Below the pieces are notes generated by a model. That model was not told where the DNA came from and did not search any database. It was given only the letters and a program-made list of their open reading frames with translations. A program made the translations under genes and the position numbers. This document shows positions 1-11,215 of a stretch of DNA of 64,000 nucleotides, piece after piece; position 1 is the stretch's first letter, and each line of letters begins with the position of its first letter. Origin of the DNA: Luidia sarsii (taxonomy: Eukaryota > Echinodermata > Asteroidea > Paxillosida > Luidiidae); assembly GCA_949987565.1 (NCBI GenBank), contig OX465115.1, forward strand, positions 8,086,566 through 8,150,565, in the 5' to 3' direction.

Positions 1-537
1 TGTATCCGAAAATTGCCCTCATTTGATCGTGACGTCATCTCATGAATATTAATGAGGTCATAAACTTTTCAGATTTTAACATTCAATTGAGCATATTTGG
101 CCAACGGAGCGAGATTTTTTTCATTTTTTCATTAATATCTATTGGGGATGTACTTTAGAAACACCCTCCGGGGCCAAAATGCCATGACGCAATCGTGATG
201 CATCAAAATGCGTGTTTTTGAAATGCATATTTGCCAAAGGTCAATCGTCTCGAAATTTGGTGTGCAGGTAGCTATTGTGCTAGACATTCATAATCCTGAG
301 TTTGGAAGCAATCGATCATTGTTCAGAATTATTATGATTTTTTGAAAAATATAATGAGGTCCCATACACTTTGTGCACAAAATATGCACGTGCGTATTGT
401 GTTAGGAATGGAGGTTATGGGTTCGAATCCAGTTGATGTCAATTTTTTTTTTCAGCAATTTTTTTTTTTTTTTTGGAAGAGAACCAGATGCGGAAAAGCG
501 TTATGTTCTGTTTGCCAACAGACATAAATTTCTAGTT

Positions 538-668
538 AGCTTTTCCGCCGCGTAGCGGAAAAGCTATTGTTGTTGTTTTGATTTTTTTTTTAGCTTTTCC
601 GCCGCGTAGCGGAAAAGCTATTGTTCTTGTTCTGATTTTTAGCTTTTCCGCCGCGTAGCGGAAAAGCT
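538..668. repeat. Three tandem copies of the AGCTTTTCCGC hairpin
   Basis: Perfect hairpins lie at 538-565, 592-619 and 641-668. Each has an 11-bp stem AGCTTTTCCGC/GCGGAAAAGCT around a CGCGTA loop and is followed by ATTGTTSTTGTTYTGA and a T-run. The copies repeat every 49-54 bp directly after a unit-ending CTAG. Confidence 0.9.
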
Positions 669-1496
669 ATTGTTCTTGTTCTGATTTTTTTTTTTTTTCT
701 TTTTCTGGTCGGAATTTTCCCATAGACAAAGCGCAGGGTTTTTCTCCACGGCACTTTTGCCATTGAACACATTTGGATTTTTTTCAAACTTTGCAATTGC
801 ATAGAGCCTATGTTGAGCTAGTGCACAGTTGTCTCAAAATTGTCATGACGTCATCACGTGTCACGTGACAGTGCTTTAAAGTGGCAAATTTCAAACTCCA
901 TTTTAAGCAATAATGCAATTTCGTTTGGTTTCAATTTTGAAGTATATCTAAGTTGGGAAAAGGTGTATTTAAAAATTGCCCTCATTTGATCGTGACGTCA
1001 TCTCATGAATATTAATGAGGTCATAAACTTTTAAGATTTTAAAATTTAATTGAGCATATTTGGCCAACGGAGCAAGATTTTTTTCATTTTTTCGATTATA
1101 TCTATTGGGGATGTAGTTTATAAACACCCTCCGGGGCCAAAATGCCATGACGCAATCGTGACGTCATCAAAACGCGTGTTTTTAAAACGCATATTTGCCA
1201 AAGGTCAATCGTCTCGAAATTTGCTAGGCATCTAGCTATTGGACTAGACATTCTGAATCCTGAGTTTGGAAACAATCGACCATTGTTCAGAATTATTATG
1301 ATTTTTTGAATGTTATAATGAAGTCCCATACACTTTGTGCACGAAATATGCACGTGCGTTTTGGGGTAGAAATTGAGGTTCCGAGTTCGAATCCCGCTGA
1401 TGTCAATATTTTTTTTTATTTTTTTTTAAGAGAACCAGATGCGGAAAAGCGTTATGTTCTGTTAGCCAACAGACATAAATCTCTAGTTTTTTTTTT

Positions 1497-1523
1497 AGCT
1501 TTTCCGTTCCATACGGAAAAGCT
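1497..1523. repeat. AGCTTTTCCG hairpin, loop variant
   Basis: A 10-bp stem AGCTTTTCCG/CGGAAAAGCT encloses the loop TTCCATA. The same variant occurs at 32917-32943 and 35437-35463. It lies shortly after the unit-ending CTAG at 1483-1486. Confidence 0.85.
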
Positions 1524-3646
1524 ATTGTTCTTGTTCTGATTTTTTTTTTTTGTCTTCTTCTTCTTCTTCTTCTTCTTTTTCTGGTCGGAATTTTCCCATA
1601 GACAAAGCACAGGGTTTTTTCGGAGGGCACTTTTGCCATTGAACAAACTTTGATGTTTTCCAAACTTGACAAATGCATAGAACCCTTGCTGAAGTTGTGC
1701 ACAGTTGTCTTTAAAACTTCATGACGTCACCATGTGTCACGTGACAGCGCTTTAAAGGTGCAAATTTCAAATTGCAATAAAAGCAACAAATTAATTTCGT
1801 TTTGTTCCAAGTTTGCACTATATCTAAGTTGGGAAAAGGTGTATCCAAAAATTGCCCTCATTTGATCGTGACATCATCTCATGAATATTAATGAGGTCAT
1901 AAACTTTTAAGATTTTAACATTCAATTGAGCATATTTGGCCAACGGAGCAAGATTTTTTTATTGTTTTTGTTTATATCTATTAGGGATGTAGTCTAGAAA
2001 CACCCTCTGGGGCTTAAATGCCATGACGCAATCGTGACGTCATCAAAATGCGTGTTTTTAAAACACATATTTGCCAAAGGTCAATCGTCTCGAAATTTGG
2101 TGTGCAGGTAGCTATTGTGCTAGACATTCATAATCCTGAGTTGGGAATTAATTAACCATTGTTCAGAATTGTTATGATTTTGTTCATATTATAATGTAGT
2201 CCCATACACTTTGTGCGCATAATATGCACGTGCTTTAAAGGGGCAACTTGTACACTACACTGTAGTCATTAATTATGGATTCACGTAGGTAGATCTAAAC
2301 TTCAGACGAAGATTACTACCTGAACGAAGAAGAAATCGTATTTTTATTTTGTCTTCAACCGACTCAACATATACCCCGGATTGAAAATATCAAAACATAT
2401 TTCCGGAATTTCCTTTGTTTTTCATTGTTTAGGTTTTTTTATACTAAGGGCCATAGGTTTGTGTACAAATTAGCTGTGAAATCCATTAAGGGCCTAATAT
2501 CAAATACAAATGGCTTCAAACTTGGCACATACTTAGGTTAGTAGATGGAGATTCATTGCAAAAAGTGAGATCTTCATGACGTCACCACGTGTCACGTGAC
2601 AGCGCTTTAAAGGGGCAAATTTCAAACTCAAATAAAAGCAAAAATGCAAATTCGTTTGGTTTCAATTTTGCAGCATATCTAAGTTGGGAAAAGATGTATC
2701 CAAAAATTGCCCTCATTTGATAGTGACGTCATCTCATGAATATTAATGAGGTCATAAACTTTTAAGATTTTAACATTAAATTGAGCATATTTGGCAAACG
2801 GAGCAAGATTTTTTTCATTTTTTCGTTTATATCTAATGGGGATGTAGTTTAGAAACACCCTCCGGGAACAAAATGTCATGACGTAATCATGACGTCATCA
2901 AAATGCGTGATTTTAAAGCACATATTAGCCAATGTCAATCTTCTCGAAATTTGGTGGCCAGTTAGCTATTGGTCTAGACATCTTAAATCCTGAGTATGGA
3001 ACCGATTAAACATTGTTTTGAATTATTATGATTTGTTAAATATCATTTCTTAGTCCCATAGACTTTGTGCACGATACGTTGGTGTGCCTTTTGGGGTAGG
3101 AATGGATGGTACAGGTTCGAAACAGAGTTGCCACCTTCATGAACTCAATCAAAACGATGCTAAAAGGGGTTTACACCAATATACAGTAAAACTGGTTTTT
3201 TTTCGTTTGTTTGTGCTTGAGTTGTCACGTGACCACCCTTTAAAGGGCCAACCTGGCATGTGCAATCACGCCACGATCTTAGATCCCGCAGGATCGATAT
3301 TTAGCATATATCTAAGTTGGGCAACAATGTATCCAAATATTGCAATAATTATGATGATGAGGTCATCTCATGAATATTAATGAGGTAATAAAAAAACCGA
3401 TATTAAATCAATGGTTAACTCCCTTGTTGTGCTGTTGCTAGCGCATATAGCATGTGAGAGGAGTTTCAGGGACCAATTAGGTTTCATGACCTTCCTCATG
3501 TCATGTGACCCTTTCCTCCGGTCCAGACCGGAAGTACTGTAGTAATCATGCATGTGCTACTGGTTTTCAGATTTTCAACTTGGTCTTTCTTCGGGAAAAA
3601 AAAGGGAAAAGCTACACGTTCTGTTACAACAGACGTATGTTTCTAG
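1497..3646 (+). repeat. Segmental duplication, copy A (partner 35437-37600)
   Basis: This 2.15-kb block matches 35437-37600 almost base for base by eye. The match includes a rare insert (TTCAGACGAAGATTACTACC near 2300, and near 36250) and the AACAGAGTTGCCACCTTCAT segment. A few substitutions and small indels separate the copies. Both begin at the TTCCATA-loop hairpin and end at the hairpin plus CTAG, so the duplicated block respects unit boundaries. Confidence 0.85.
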
Positions 3647-4337
3647 TTTCTTCTTCTTTTTCTGGTCGGAATAATCCCATAGACTTTGTACAGGGTTTTA
3701 GTAAGCGCCACTTTGGCCATTGAACACACTTGGATTTTTTTGAAACTTTGCAAATGTATAGAGCCCATGCTGAAGTTGTGCACAGTTGTCTTTAAAACTT
3801 CATGACGTCACCACGTGTCACGTGACAGCGCTTTAAAGGGACAAATTTCAAACTCCAATAAAAGCAAAAGTACAAGTTCGTTTGGTTTCATTTTTGCAGT
3901 ATATCTAAGTTGGGAAAAGGTGTATCCAAAAATTGCCCTCATTTGATCGTGACGTCATCTCATGAATATCAATGAGGTCATAAAATTTTAAGATTTTAAC
4001 ATTCAATTGAGCATATTTGGCCAACAGAGCAAGATATTTTTCATTTTTTCGATTATGTCTATTGGGGATGTAGTTTAGAAACACCCTCCAGGGCCAAAAT
4101 GCCATGACGCAATCGTGACGTCATCAAAATGCGTGTTTTTAAAACGCATATTTGTCGAAGGTCAATCGTCTCGAAATTTGGTGGGCATTTAGCTATCGAG
4201 CTAGACATTCTAAATCCTGAGTTTGGAAGCAATTGACCATTGTTCAGAATTATTATGATTTTTTGAAAAATATAATGATGTCCCATACACTTTGTGCACA
4301 AAATATGCACGTGCGTTTTGGGTTAGGAATGGAGGTT

Positions 4338-4354
4338 ACGGGTTCGAATCCCGT
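4338..4354 (+). other. tRNA T-arm-like B-box in repeat unit
   Basis: ACGGG-TTCGAAT-CCCGT folds as a 5-bp stem with a 7-nt loop, like a tRNA T arm, and contains the Pol III B-box core GGTTCGAATCC. A long T-run (possible Pol III terminator) follows within about 10-30 bp. A perfect copy is at 7655-7671; weaker copies are near 5195, 5995, 41057 and others. No A box at tRNA spacing and no D or anticodon arm is visible, so this is not a tRNA gene. Confidence 0.7.
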
Positions 4355-4450
4355 TGATTTCAATTTTTTTTTCATCAATTTTTTTTTTTTTAAGAGAACC
4401 AGATGCGGAAAAGCGTTATGTTCTGTTTGCCAACAGACATAAATCTCTAG

Positions 4451-5299
4451 TTAGCTTTTCCGCCGCGTAGCGGAAAAGCTATTGTTCTTGTTCTGATTTT
4501 TTTTTTTTTTCTTCTTTTTCTGGTCGGAATTTTCCCATAGACAAAGCGCAGGGTTTTTCTCCACGGCACTTTTGCCATTGAACACATTTGGATTTTTTTC
4601 AAACTTTGCAATTGCATAGAGCCTATGTAGAGCTAGTGCACAGTTGTCTCAAAATTGTCATGACGTCATCATGTGTCACGTGACAGTGCTTTAAAGTGGC
4701 AAATTTCAAACTCCATTTTAAGCAATAATGCAATTTCGTTTGGTTTCAATTTTGAAGTATATCTAAGTTGGGAAAAGGTGTATCCAAAAATTGCCCTCAT
4801 TTGATCGTGACGTCATCTCATGAATATTAATGAGGTCATAAACTTTTAAGATTTTAACATTCAATTGACGATATTTGGCCAACGGAGCAAGATTTTTTTC
4901 ATTTTTTCGATTATATCTATTGGGGATGTAGTTTATAAACACCCTCCGGGGCCAAAATGCCATGACGCAATCGTGACGTCATCAAAACGCGTGTTTTTAA
5001 AACGCATATTTGCCAAAGGTCAATCGTCTCGAAATTTGCTAGGCATCTAGCTATTGGGCTAGACATTCTGAATCCTGAGTTTGGAAACAATCGACCATTG
5101 TTCAGAATTATTATGATTTTTTTAATGTTATAATGAAGTCCCATAAACTTTGTGCACGAAATATGCACGTGCGTTTTGGGGTAGAAATTGAGGTTCCGAG
5201 TTCGAATCCCGCTGATGTCAATATTTTTTTTATTTTTTTTAAGAGAGGCAGATGCGGAAAAGCGTTATGTTCTGTTAGCCAACAGACATAAATCTCTAG
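4451..5299 (+). repeat. Reference repeat unit (849 bp)
   Basis: A fairly intact unit used here to describe the layout. It opens with the AGCTTTTCCGC hairpin (4453-4480) and a pyrimidine run. Next come TGACGTCA at 4661-4668 and the palindrome GTCACGTGAC at 4675-4684. Further TGACGTCA palindromes lie at 4808-4815 and 4974-4981. An inverted repeat of the form ACGCG...TTTTAAAACGC follows near 4986-5005. GCACGTGC sits at 5165-5172. A T-arm-like TTCGAATCCC lies near 5200-5209, followed by T-runs, and the unit closes with the ATGTTCTGTT...AACAGACAT hairpin and CTCTAG (ending 5299). No protein-coding frame spans the unit. Confidence 0.8.
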
Positions 5300-6860
5300 T
5301 TTTTTCTTCTTTTTCTGGTCGGAATAATCCCATAGACTTTGTACAGGGTTTTAGTAAGCGCCACTTTGGCCATTGAACACACTTGGATTTTTTTGAAACT
5401 TTGCAAATGTATAGAGCCCATGCTGAAGTTGTGCACAGTTGTCTTTAAAACTTCATGACGTCACCACGTGTCACGTGACAGCGCTTTAAAGGGACAAATT
5501 TCAAACTCTAATAAAAGCAAAAGTACAAGTTCGTTTGGTTTCAATTATGCAGTATATCTAAGTTGGGAAAAGGTGTATCCAAAAATTGCCCTCATTTGAT
5601 CGTGACGTCATCTCATGAATATTAATGAGGTCATAAACTTTTAAGATTTTAACATTCAATTGAGCATATTTGGCCAACGGAGCAAGATTTTTTTCATTTT
5701 TTCGATTATATCTATTGGGGATGTAGTTTATAAACACCCTCCGGGGCCAAAATGCCATGACGCAATCGTGACGTCATCAAAACGCGTGTTTTTAAAACGC
5801 ATATTTGCCAAAGGTCAATTGTCTCGAAATTTGCTAGGCATCTAGCTATTGGGCTAGACATTCTGAATCCTGAGTTTGGAAACAATCGACCATTGTTCAG
5901 AATTATTATGATTTTTTGAATGTTATAATGAAGCCCCATACACTTTGTGCACGAAATATGCACGTGCGTTTTGGGGTAGAAATTGAGGTTCCGAGTTCGA
6001 ATCCCGCTGATGTCAATATTTTTTTTATTTTTTTTTTAAGAGAGGCAGATGCGGAAAAGCGTTATGTTCTGTTAGCCAACAGACATAAATCTCTAGTTTA
6101 GTCTTCTTCTTCTCCCCCAAAGCCCATAGACAATGCACAGGGGTTTTGTAAGCACGACTTTAGTCATTAAATTTAAACAGACTTGGATTTTTTTCAAACG
6201 TGGCAAATGCATAAAGCCCATGCTAAAATTGATCCTAAACACCTTGATGTCATCATGACGTCATCACGTGTCACGTGACCTTGCTTTAAAGGGGCAAATT
6301 TCAAAATCTATTAAAAGCAAAAGTACAAGTTCGTTTGGTTTCAACTTTGCACTGTATCTAAGTTGGGAAAAGGTGTATCCAAAAATTGCCATCAATTGAC
6401 CGTGACGTCATCTCATGAATATTTATGAGGTCATGAACTTTTCAGATTTTCACATTGAAATGAGCATATTTGGCCAACGGAGCGAGATTTTTTTCATTTT
6501 TTCTTTGATATCTATTGGGGACATGGTTTAGAAACACCTTCCGGAGCCAAAATGTCGTTACGCAATCATGACGTCATCAAAATGTGTGATTTTAAAACAC
6601 ATATAAGGCATTGGCCGATCATCTCGAAATTTGGTATGTAGTTAGCTATCGTGCTAGACATTCCAAATCTAAAGTTTGGAACCGAAGGACCATTGTTTAT
6701 ATTTTTTATGAATTTTTGAATACCACACTCGAGTCCCATAGGCTTTGTGCACAAAATATGTACAAGTATGCGTTTTGGAGTAGGAATGGGGCTATTCTAT
6801 GACTTGTTAAAAACAGAAGCGGAAAAGCTCTATGCTCTGTTTCACAACAGACATATATTT

Positions 6861-6938
6861 AGCTTTTTCGCGCGAAGCGAAAAAGCTATTGTTCTTGTTA
6901 AGATTTTTTTAGCTTTTTCGCCGCGAAGCGAAAAAGCT
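6861..6938. repeat. Two AGCTTTTTCGC hairpins (stem variant)
   Basis: Hairpins at 6861-6887 and 6911-6938 have the stem AGCTTTTTCGC/GCGAAAAAGCT. Compared with the common AGCTTTTCCGC/GCGGAAAAGCT, one C has become T on the left arm and the matching G has become A on the right arm, so pairing is kept. Confidence 0.85.
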
Positions 6939-9638
6939 ATTGCTGTTGTTCCGATTTTTTTTTTTCTTCTTCTTCTTCTTCTTCTTCTTTTTCTTGTCGG
7001 AAAAATCCCATAGACAAAGCACACGGTTTTTTCGGAAGGCATTTTTGCCATTGAACAAATTTTGATTTTTTTCAAACTTGGTATATGCATAAAACCCTTG
7101 CTGAAATTTTGCGTCATAATCTTGAAAACGTCATGACGTCACCACGTGTCACGTGACAGTGCTTTAAAGTGGCAAATTTCAAACTCCATTTTAAGCAAAA
7201 ATGCAATTTCGTTTGGTTTCAATTTTGAGTATATCTAAGTTGGGAAAAGGTGTATCCAAAAATTGCACTCATTTGATCGTGACGTTATCTCATGAATATT
7301 AATGAGGTCATAAACTTTTAAGATTTTAACATTCAATTGAGCATATTTGGCCAACGGAGCAAGATTTTTTTAAATCTATAGGGGATGTAGTTTAGAAACA
7401 CCCTTCGGGGCCAAAATGCCATGACGCAATCGTGACGTCATTAAAATGCGTGTTTTTAAAACGCATATTTGCCAAAGATCAATCGTCTCGAAATTTGGTG
7501 GGCATTTAGCTATTGGGCTAGACATTCTAAATCCTGAGTTTGAAAGCAATCGAACATTGTTCAGAATTATTATGATTTTTTGAAAAATACAATGATGTCC
7601 CCTACACTTTGTGCACAAAATATGCACGTGCGTTTTGGGTTAGGAATGGAAGTTACGGGTTCGAATCCCGTTGATGTCAATTTTTTTTTCATCAATTTTT
7701 TTTTTTTTTTTTAAAGAGAACCAGATGCGGAAAAGCGTTATGTTCTGTTTGCCAACAGACATAAATTTCTAGTTTTTTTTTCTTTTTCTGGGCGGAATTT
7801 TCCCATAGACAAAGCACAGGGTTTTTTCGGAGGGCACTTTTGCCATTGAACAAACTTCGATTTTTTTCAAACTTGACAAATGCATAGAGCCCTTGCTGAT
7901 GTTGTGCACAGTTGTCTTTAAAACTTCATGACGTCACCACGTGTCACGTGAGAGCGCTTTAAAGGGGCAAGTTTTAAACTGCAATAAAAGCAAAAAAGCA
8001 ATTTCGTTTTGTTCCAAGTTTGCACTATATCTAAGTTGGGAAAAGGTGTATCCAAAAATTGCCCTCATTTGATCGTGACGTCATCTCATGAATATTAATG
8101 AGGTCATAAACTTTTAAGATTTTAACATTCAATTGAGCATATTTGGCCAACGGAGCAAGATTTTTTTCATTTTTTCGATTATATCTATTGGGGATGTAGT
8201 TTATAAACACCCTCCGGGGCCAAAATGCCATGACGCAATCGTAACGTCATCAAAATGCGTGTTTTTAAAACGCATATTTGCCAAAGGTCAATCGTCTCGA
8301 AATTTGGTGTGCAGGTAGCTATTGTGCTAGACATTCATAATCCTGAGTTTGGAAGCAATCGACCATTGTTCAGAATTATTATGATTTTTTGAAAAATATA
8401 ATGAAGTGCCATAGACTTTGTGCACAAAATATGCATGTGCGTTTTGGGTTAGGAATGGAGGTTACGGGTTCGAACCCCGCTCATGTCAATTTTTTTTTTC
8501 AGCAATTTTTTTTTTTTTTTTTTTTTAAAGAGAACCAGATGCGGAAAAGCGTTATGTTCTGTTAGCCAACAGACATAAATCTCTAGTTCTCGTTCTTCTT
8601 TTTCTGGTCGGAAAAATCCCATAGACTTTGTACAGGGTTTTTGTAAGAGCCACTTTGGCCATTGAACACACTTGGATTTTTTTCAAACATGACAAATGCA
8701 TAGAGCCCTTGCTGAACTTGTGCACAGTTATCTTTAAAACTTCATGACGTCACCACGTGTCACGTGACAGCGCTTTAAAGGGGCAAATTTTGAACTCCAT
8801 TTTAAGCAAAAATACAATTTTGTTTTGTTCCAAGTTTACACTATATCTAAGTTGGGAAAAGGTGTATCCAAAAATTGCCCTCATTTGATCATGATGTCAT
8901 CTCATGAATATTGATGAGGTCATAAACTTTTAAGATTTTAACATTCAATTGAGCATATTTGGCCAAAGGAGCAAGATTTTTTTAATGTTTTTGTTTATAT
9001 CTATTTGGAATGTAGTTAAGAAACATCCTTCGGGGCCAAAATGTCATGACACAATCGTGACGTCATTAAAATGCGTGTTTTTAAAACGCATATTTGCCAA
9101 AGGTCAATCGTCTCGAAATTTGGTGGGCATTTAGCTATTGGGCTAGACATTCAAAATCCTGAGTTTGGAACCAATCGACCATTGTTCAGAATTATTATGA
9201 TTTTTTGAATATTATAATGAAGTCCCAAATACTTTGTGCACGAAATATGCACGTGCGTTTTGGGGTAGGAATGGAGGATACGGGTTCAAAACCCAGTGAC
9301 GTAAACTCTCTTTTTTTCGTCCGTCACAAATTCAATTAAAACGACGCGAAGTGGGCCTTAACCTATTATAGAATAAACATATGTACATGTATTTTGTTCT
9401 GTTTTTCTTTGTCTGTTTTTGCTTGGGTGGTCACGTGAAAGGGCCAAACCGTCAATCACGATGCTACCTATCCGCGTATCAGACAGTTGCTGTCTGCATG
9501 TGCGTTTTGGGGTAGAAATTGAGGTTACCAGTTCGAATCCCGCTGATGTCATTTTTTTTTTTTTTTTTTTTTTTTTTAAGAGAGCCAGATGCGGAAAAGC
9601 GTTATGTTCTGTTAGCCAACAGACATAAATCTCTAGTT

Positions 9639-9673
9639 AGCTTTTCCGCCGCTTCCAGGGAAGCGGAAAAGCT
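9639..9673. repeat. AGCTTTTCCGC hairpin with extended loop
   Basis: AGCTTTTCCGC pairs with GCGGAAAAGCT around an enlarged loop containing CTTCCAGGGAAG, itself a small inverted repeat. The same long form starts array 2 at 31883-31917. Confidence 0.8.
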
Positions 9674-11215
9674 ATATCTGTTGTTCAGCTTTTTCTTAGT
9701 CTTCTTCTTCTTCTCCCCCAAAGCCCATGGACAATGCACAGGGGTTTTGTAAGCACGACTTTGGTCATTGAACAGACTTGGATTTTTTTCAAACGTGGCA
9801 AATGCATAAAGCCCATGCTGAAATTGATCCTAAACACCTTGATATCATCATGACGTAATCACGTGTCACGTGACCTTGCTTTAAAGGGGCAAATTTCAAA
9901 ATCCATTAAAAGCAAAAGTACAAGTTCGTTTGGTTTCAACTTTGCACTGTATCTAAGTTGGGAAAAGTTGTATCCAAAAATTGCCATCAATTGACCTTGA
10001 CGTCATCTCATGAATATTTATGAGGTCATGAACTTTTCAGATTTTCACATTGAAATGAGCATAATTGACCAACGGAGCAAGATTTTTTATTTTTTGTTGT
10101 TGATATCTATTCCGGATGTAGTTTAGAAACACCCAAATGGGCCAAAATGTCATGACGCAATCGTGACGTCATCAAAATGCGTGTTTTCAAATCACATATT
10201 TGCCATTGGACAATCTTCTCGAAATTTGTTGGGCAGTTAGCTATTGGGCTAGACATTCTAAATCTTGAGTTGGGAATTAATTAACCATTGTTCAGAATTG
10301 TTATGATTTTGTTCATATTATAATGTAGTCCCATACACTTTGTGCACATAATATGCACGTGCGTTTTGGGGTAGGAATGGAGGGTACGGGTTCGAAACCC
10401 AGTGACGTAAACTCTCTTTTTTTCGTCCGTCACAAATCCAATTAAAACGACGCGAAATGGGCCTCAACCTATCATAGAATAAACATATGTATTTTGTTCT
10501 GTTTTTCTCTGTCTGTTTTTGCTTGGGTGGTCACGTGATAGCTCTTTAAAGGGCCAAACTGGCACGTGCAATCATGCCGCGATCTCAGATCCCACACGTG
10601 ACAGTGCTTTAAAGGGGCAACTTGTACACTACACTGTAGTCATTAATTATGGCTTCACGTAGGTAGATCTAAACTTCAGACGAAGATTACTACCTGAACG
10701 AAGAAAAAATCGTATTTTTATTTTGTCTTCAACCGACTCAACATAAACCCCGGATTGAAAATATCAAAACATATTTCAGGAATTTCCTTTGTTTTTCATT
10801 GTTTAGGTTTTTTATACTAAGGGCCATAGGTTTGTGTACAAATTAGCTGTGAAATCCATTAAGGGCCTAATATTAAATACAAATGGCTTCAAACTTGGCA
10901 CATACTTAGGTTAGTAGATGAAGATTCATTGCAAAAAGTGAGATCATCATGACGTCATCAGGGGGTCACGTGACAGGTCATTAAAATGTCAAACTTCAAA
11001 CTTAATTATTAGCAAAAGTATCGGTTAGTTTGGTTTCAATTTTGCAGCATATCTAAGTTGGGAAAAGATGTATCCAAAAATAGCCCTCATTCGATCGTGA
11101 CGTAATCTCATGAATATTAATGAGGTCATAAACTTTTAAGATGTTAACATTCAATTGAGCATATTTGGCCAACGGAGCGAGATTTTTTTAATTTTTTCGT
11201 TGATATCTATTGGGG

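Noticed and set aside
538..668. Resemblance of the hairpin plus T-run to bacterial terminators or a CRISPR-like repeat array
   Set aside because: The setting is animal nuclear DNA with introns; spacers are not unique and the hairpins are part of a mobile repeat.
1102..8231. Recurrent open frames of 60-99 codons on both strands within array 1 (and array 2), for example the minus-strand MHISCTKCMG type
   Set aside because: They recur only because the repeat unit recurs, start and stop at differing points, and show no codon conservation beyond the DNA itself.
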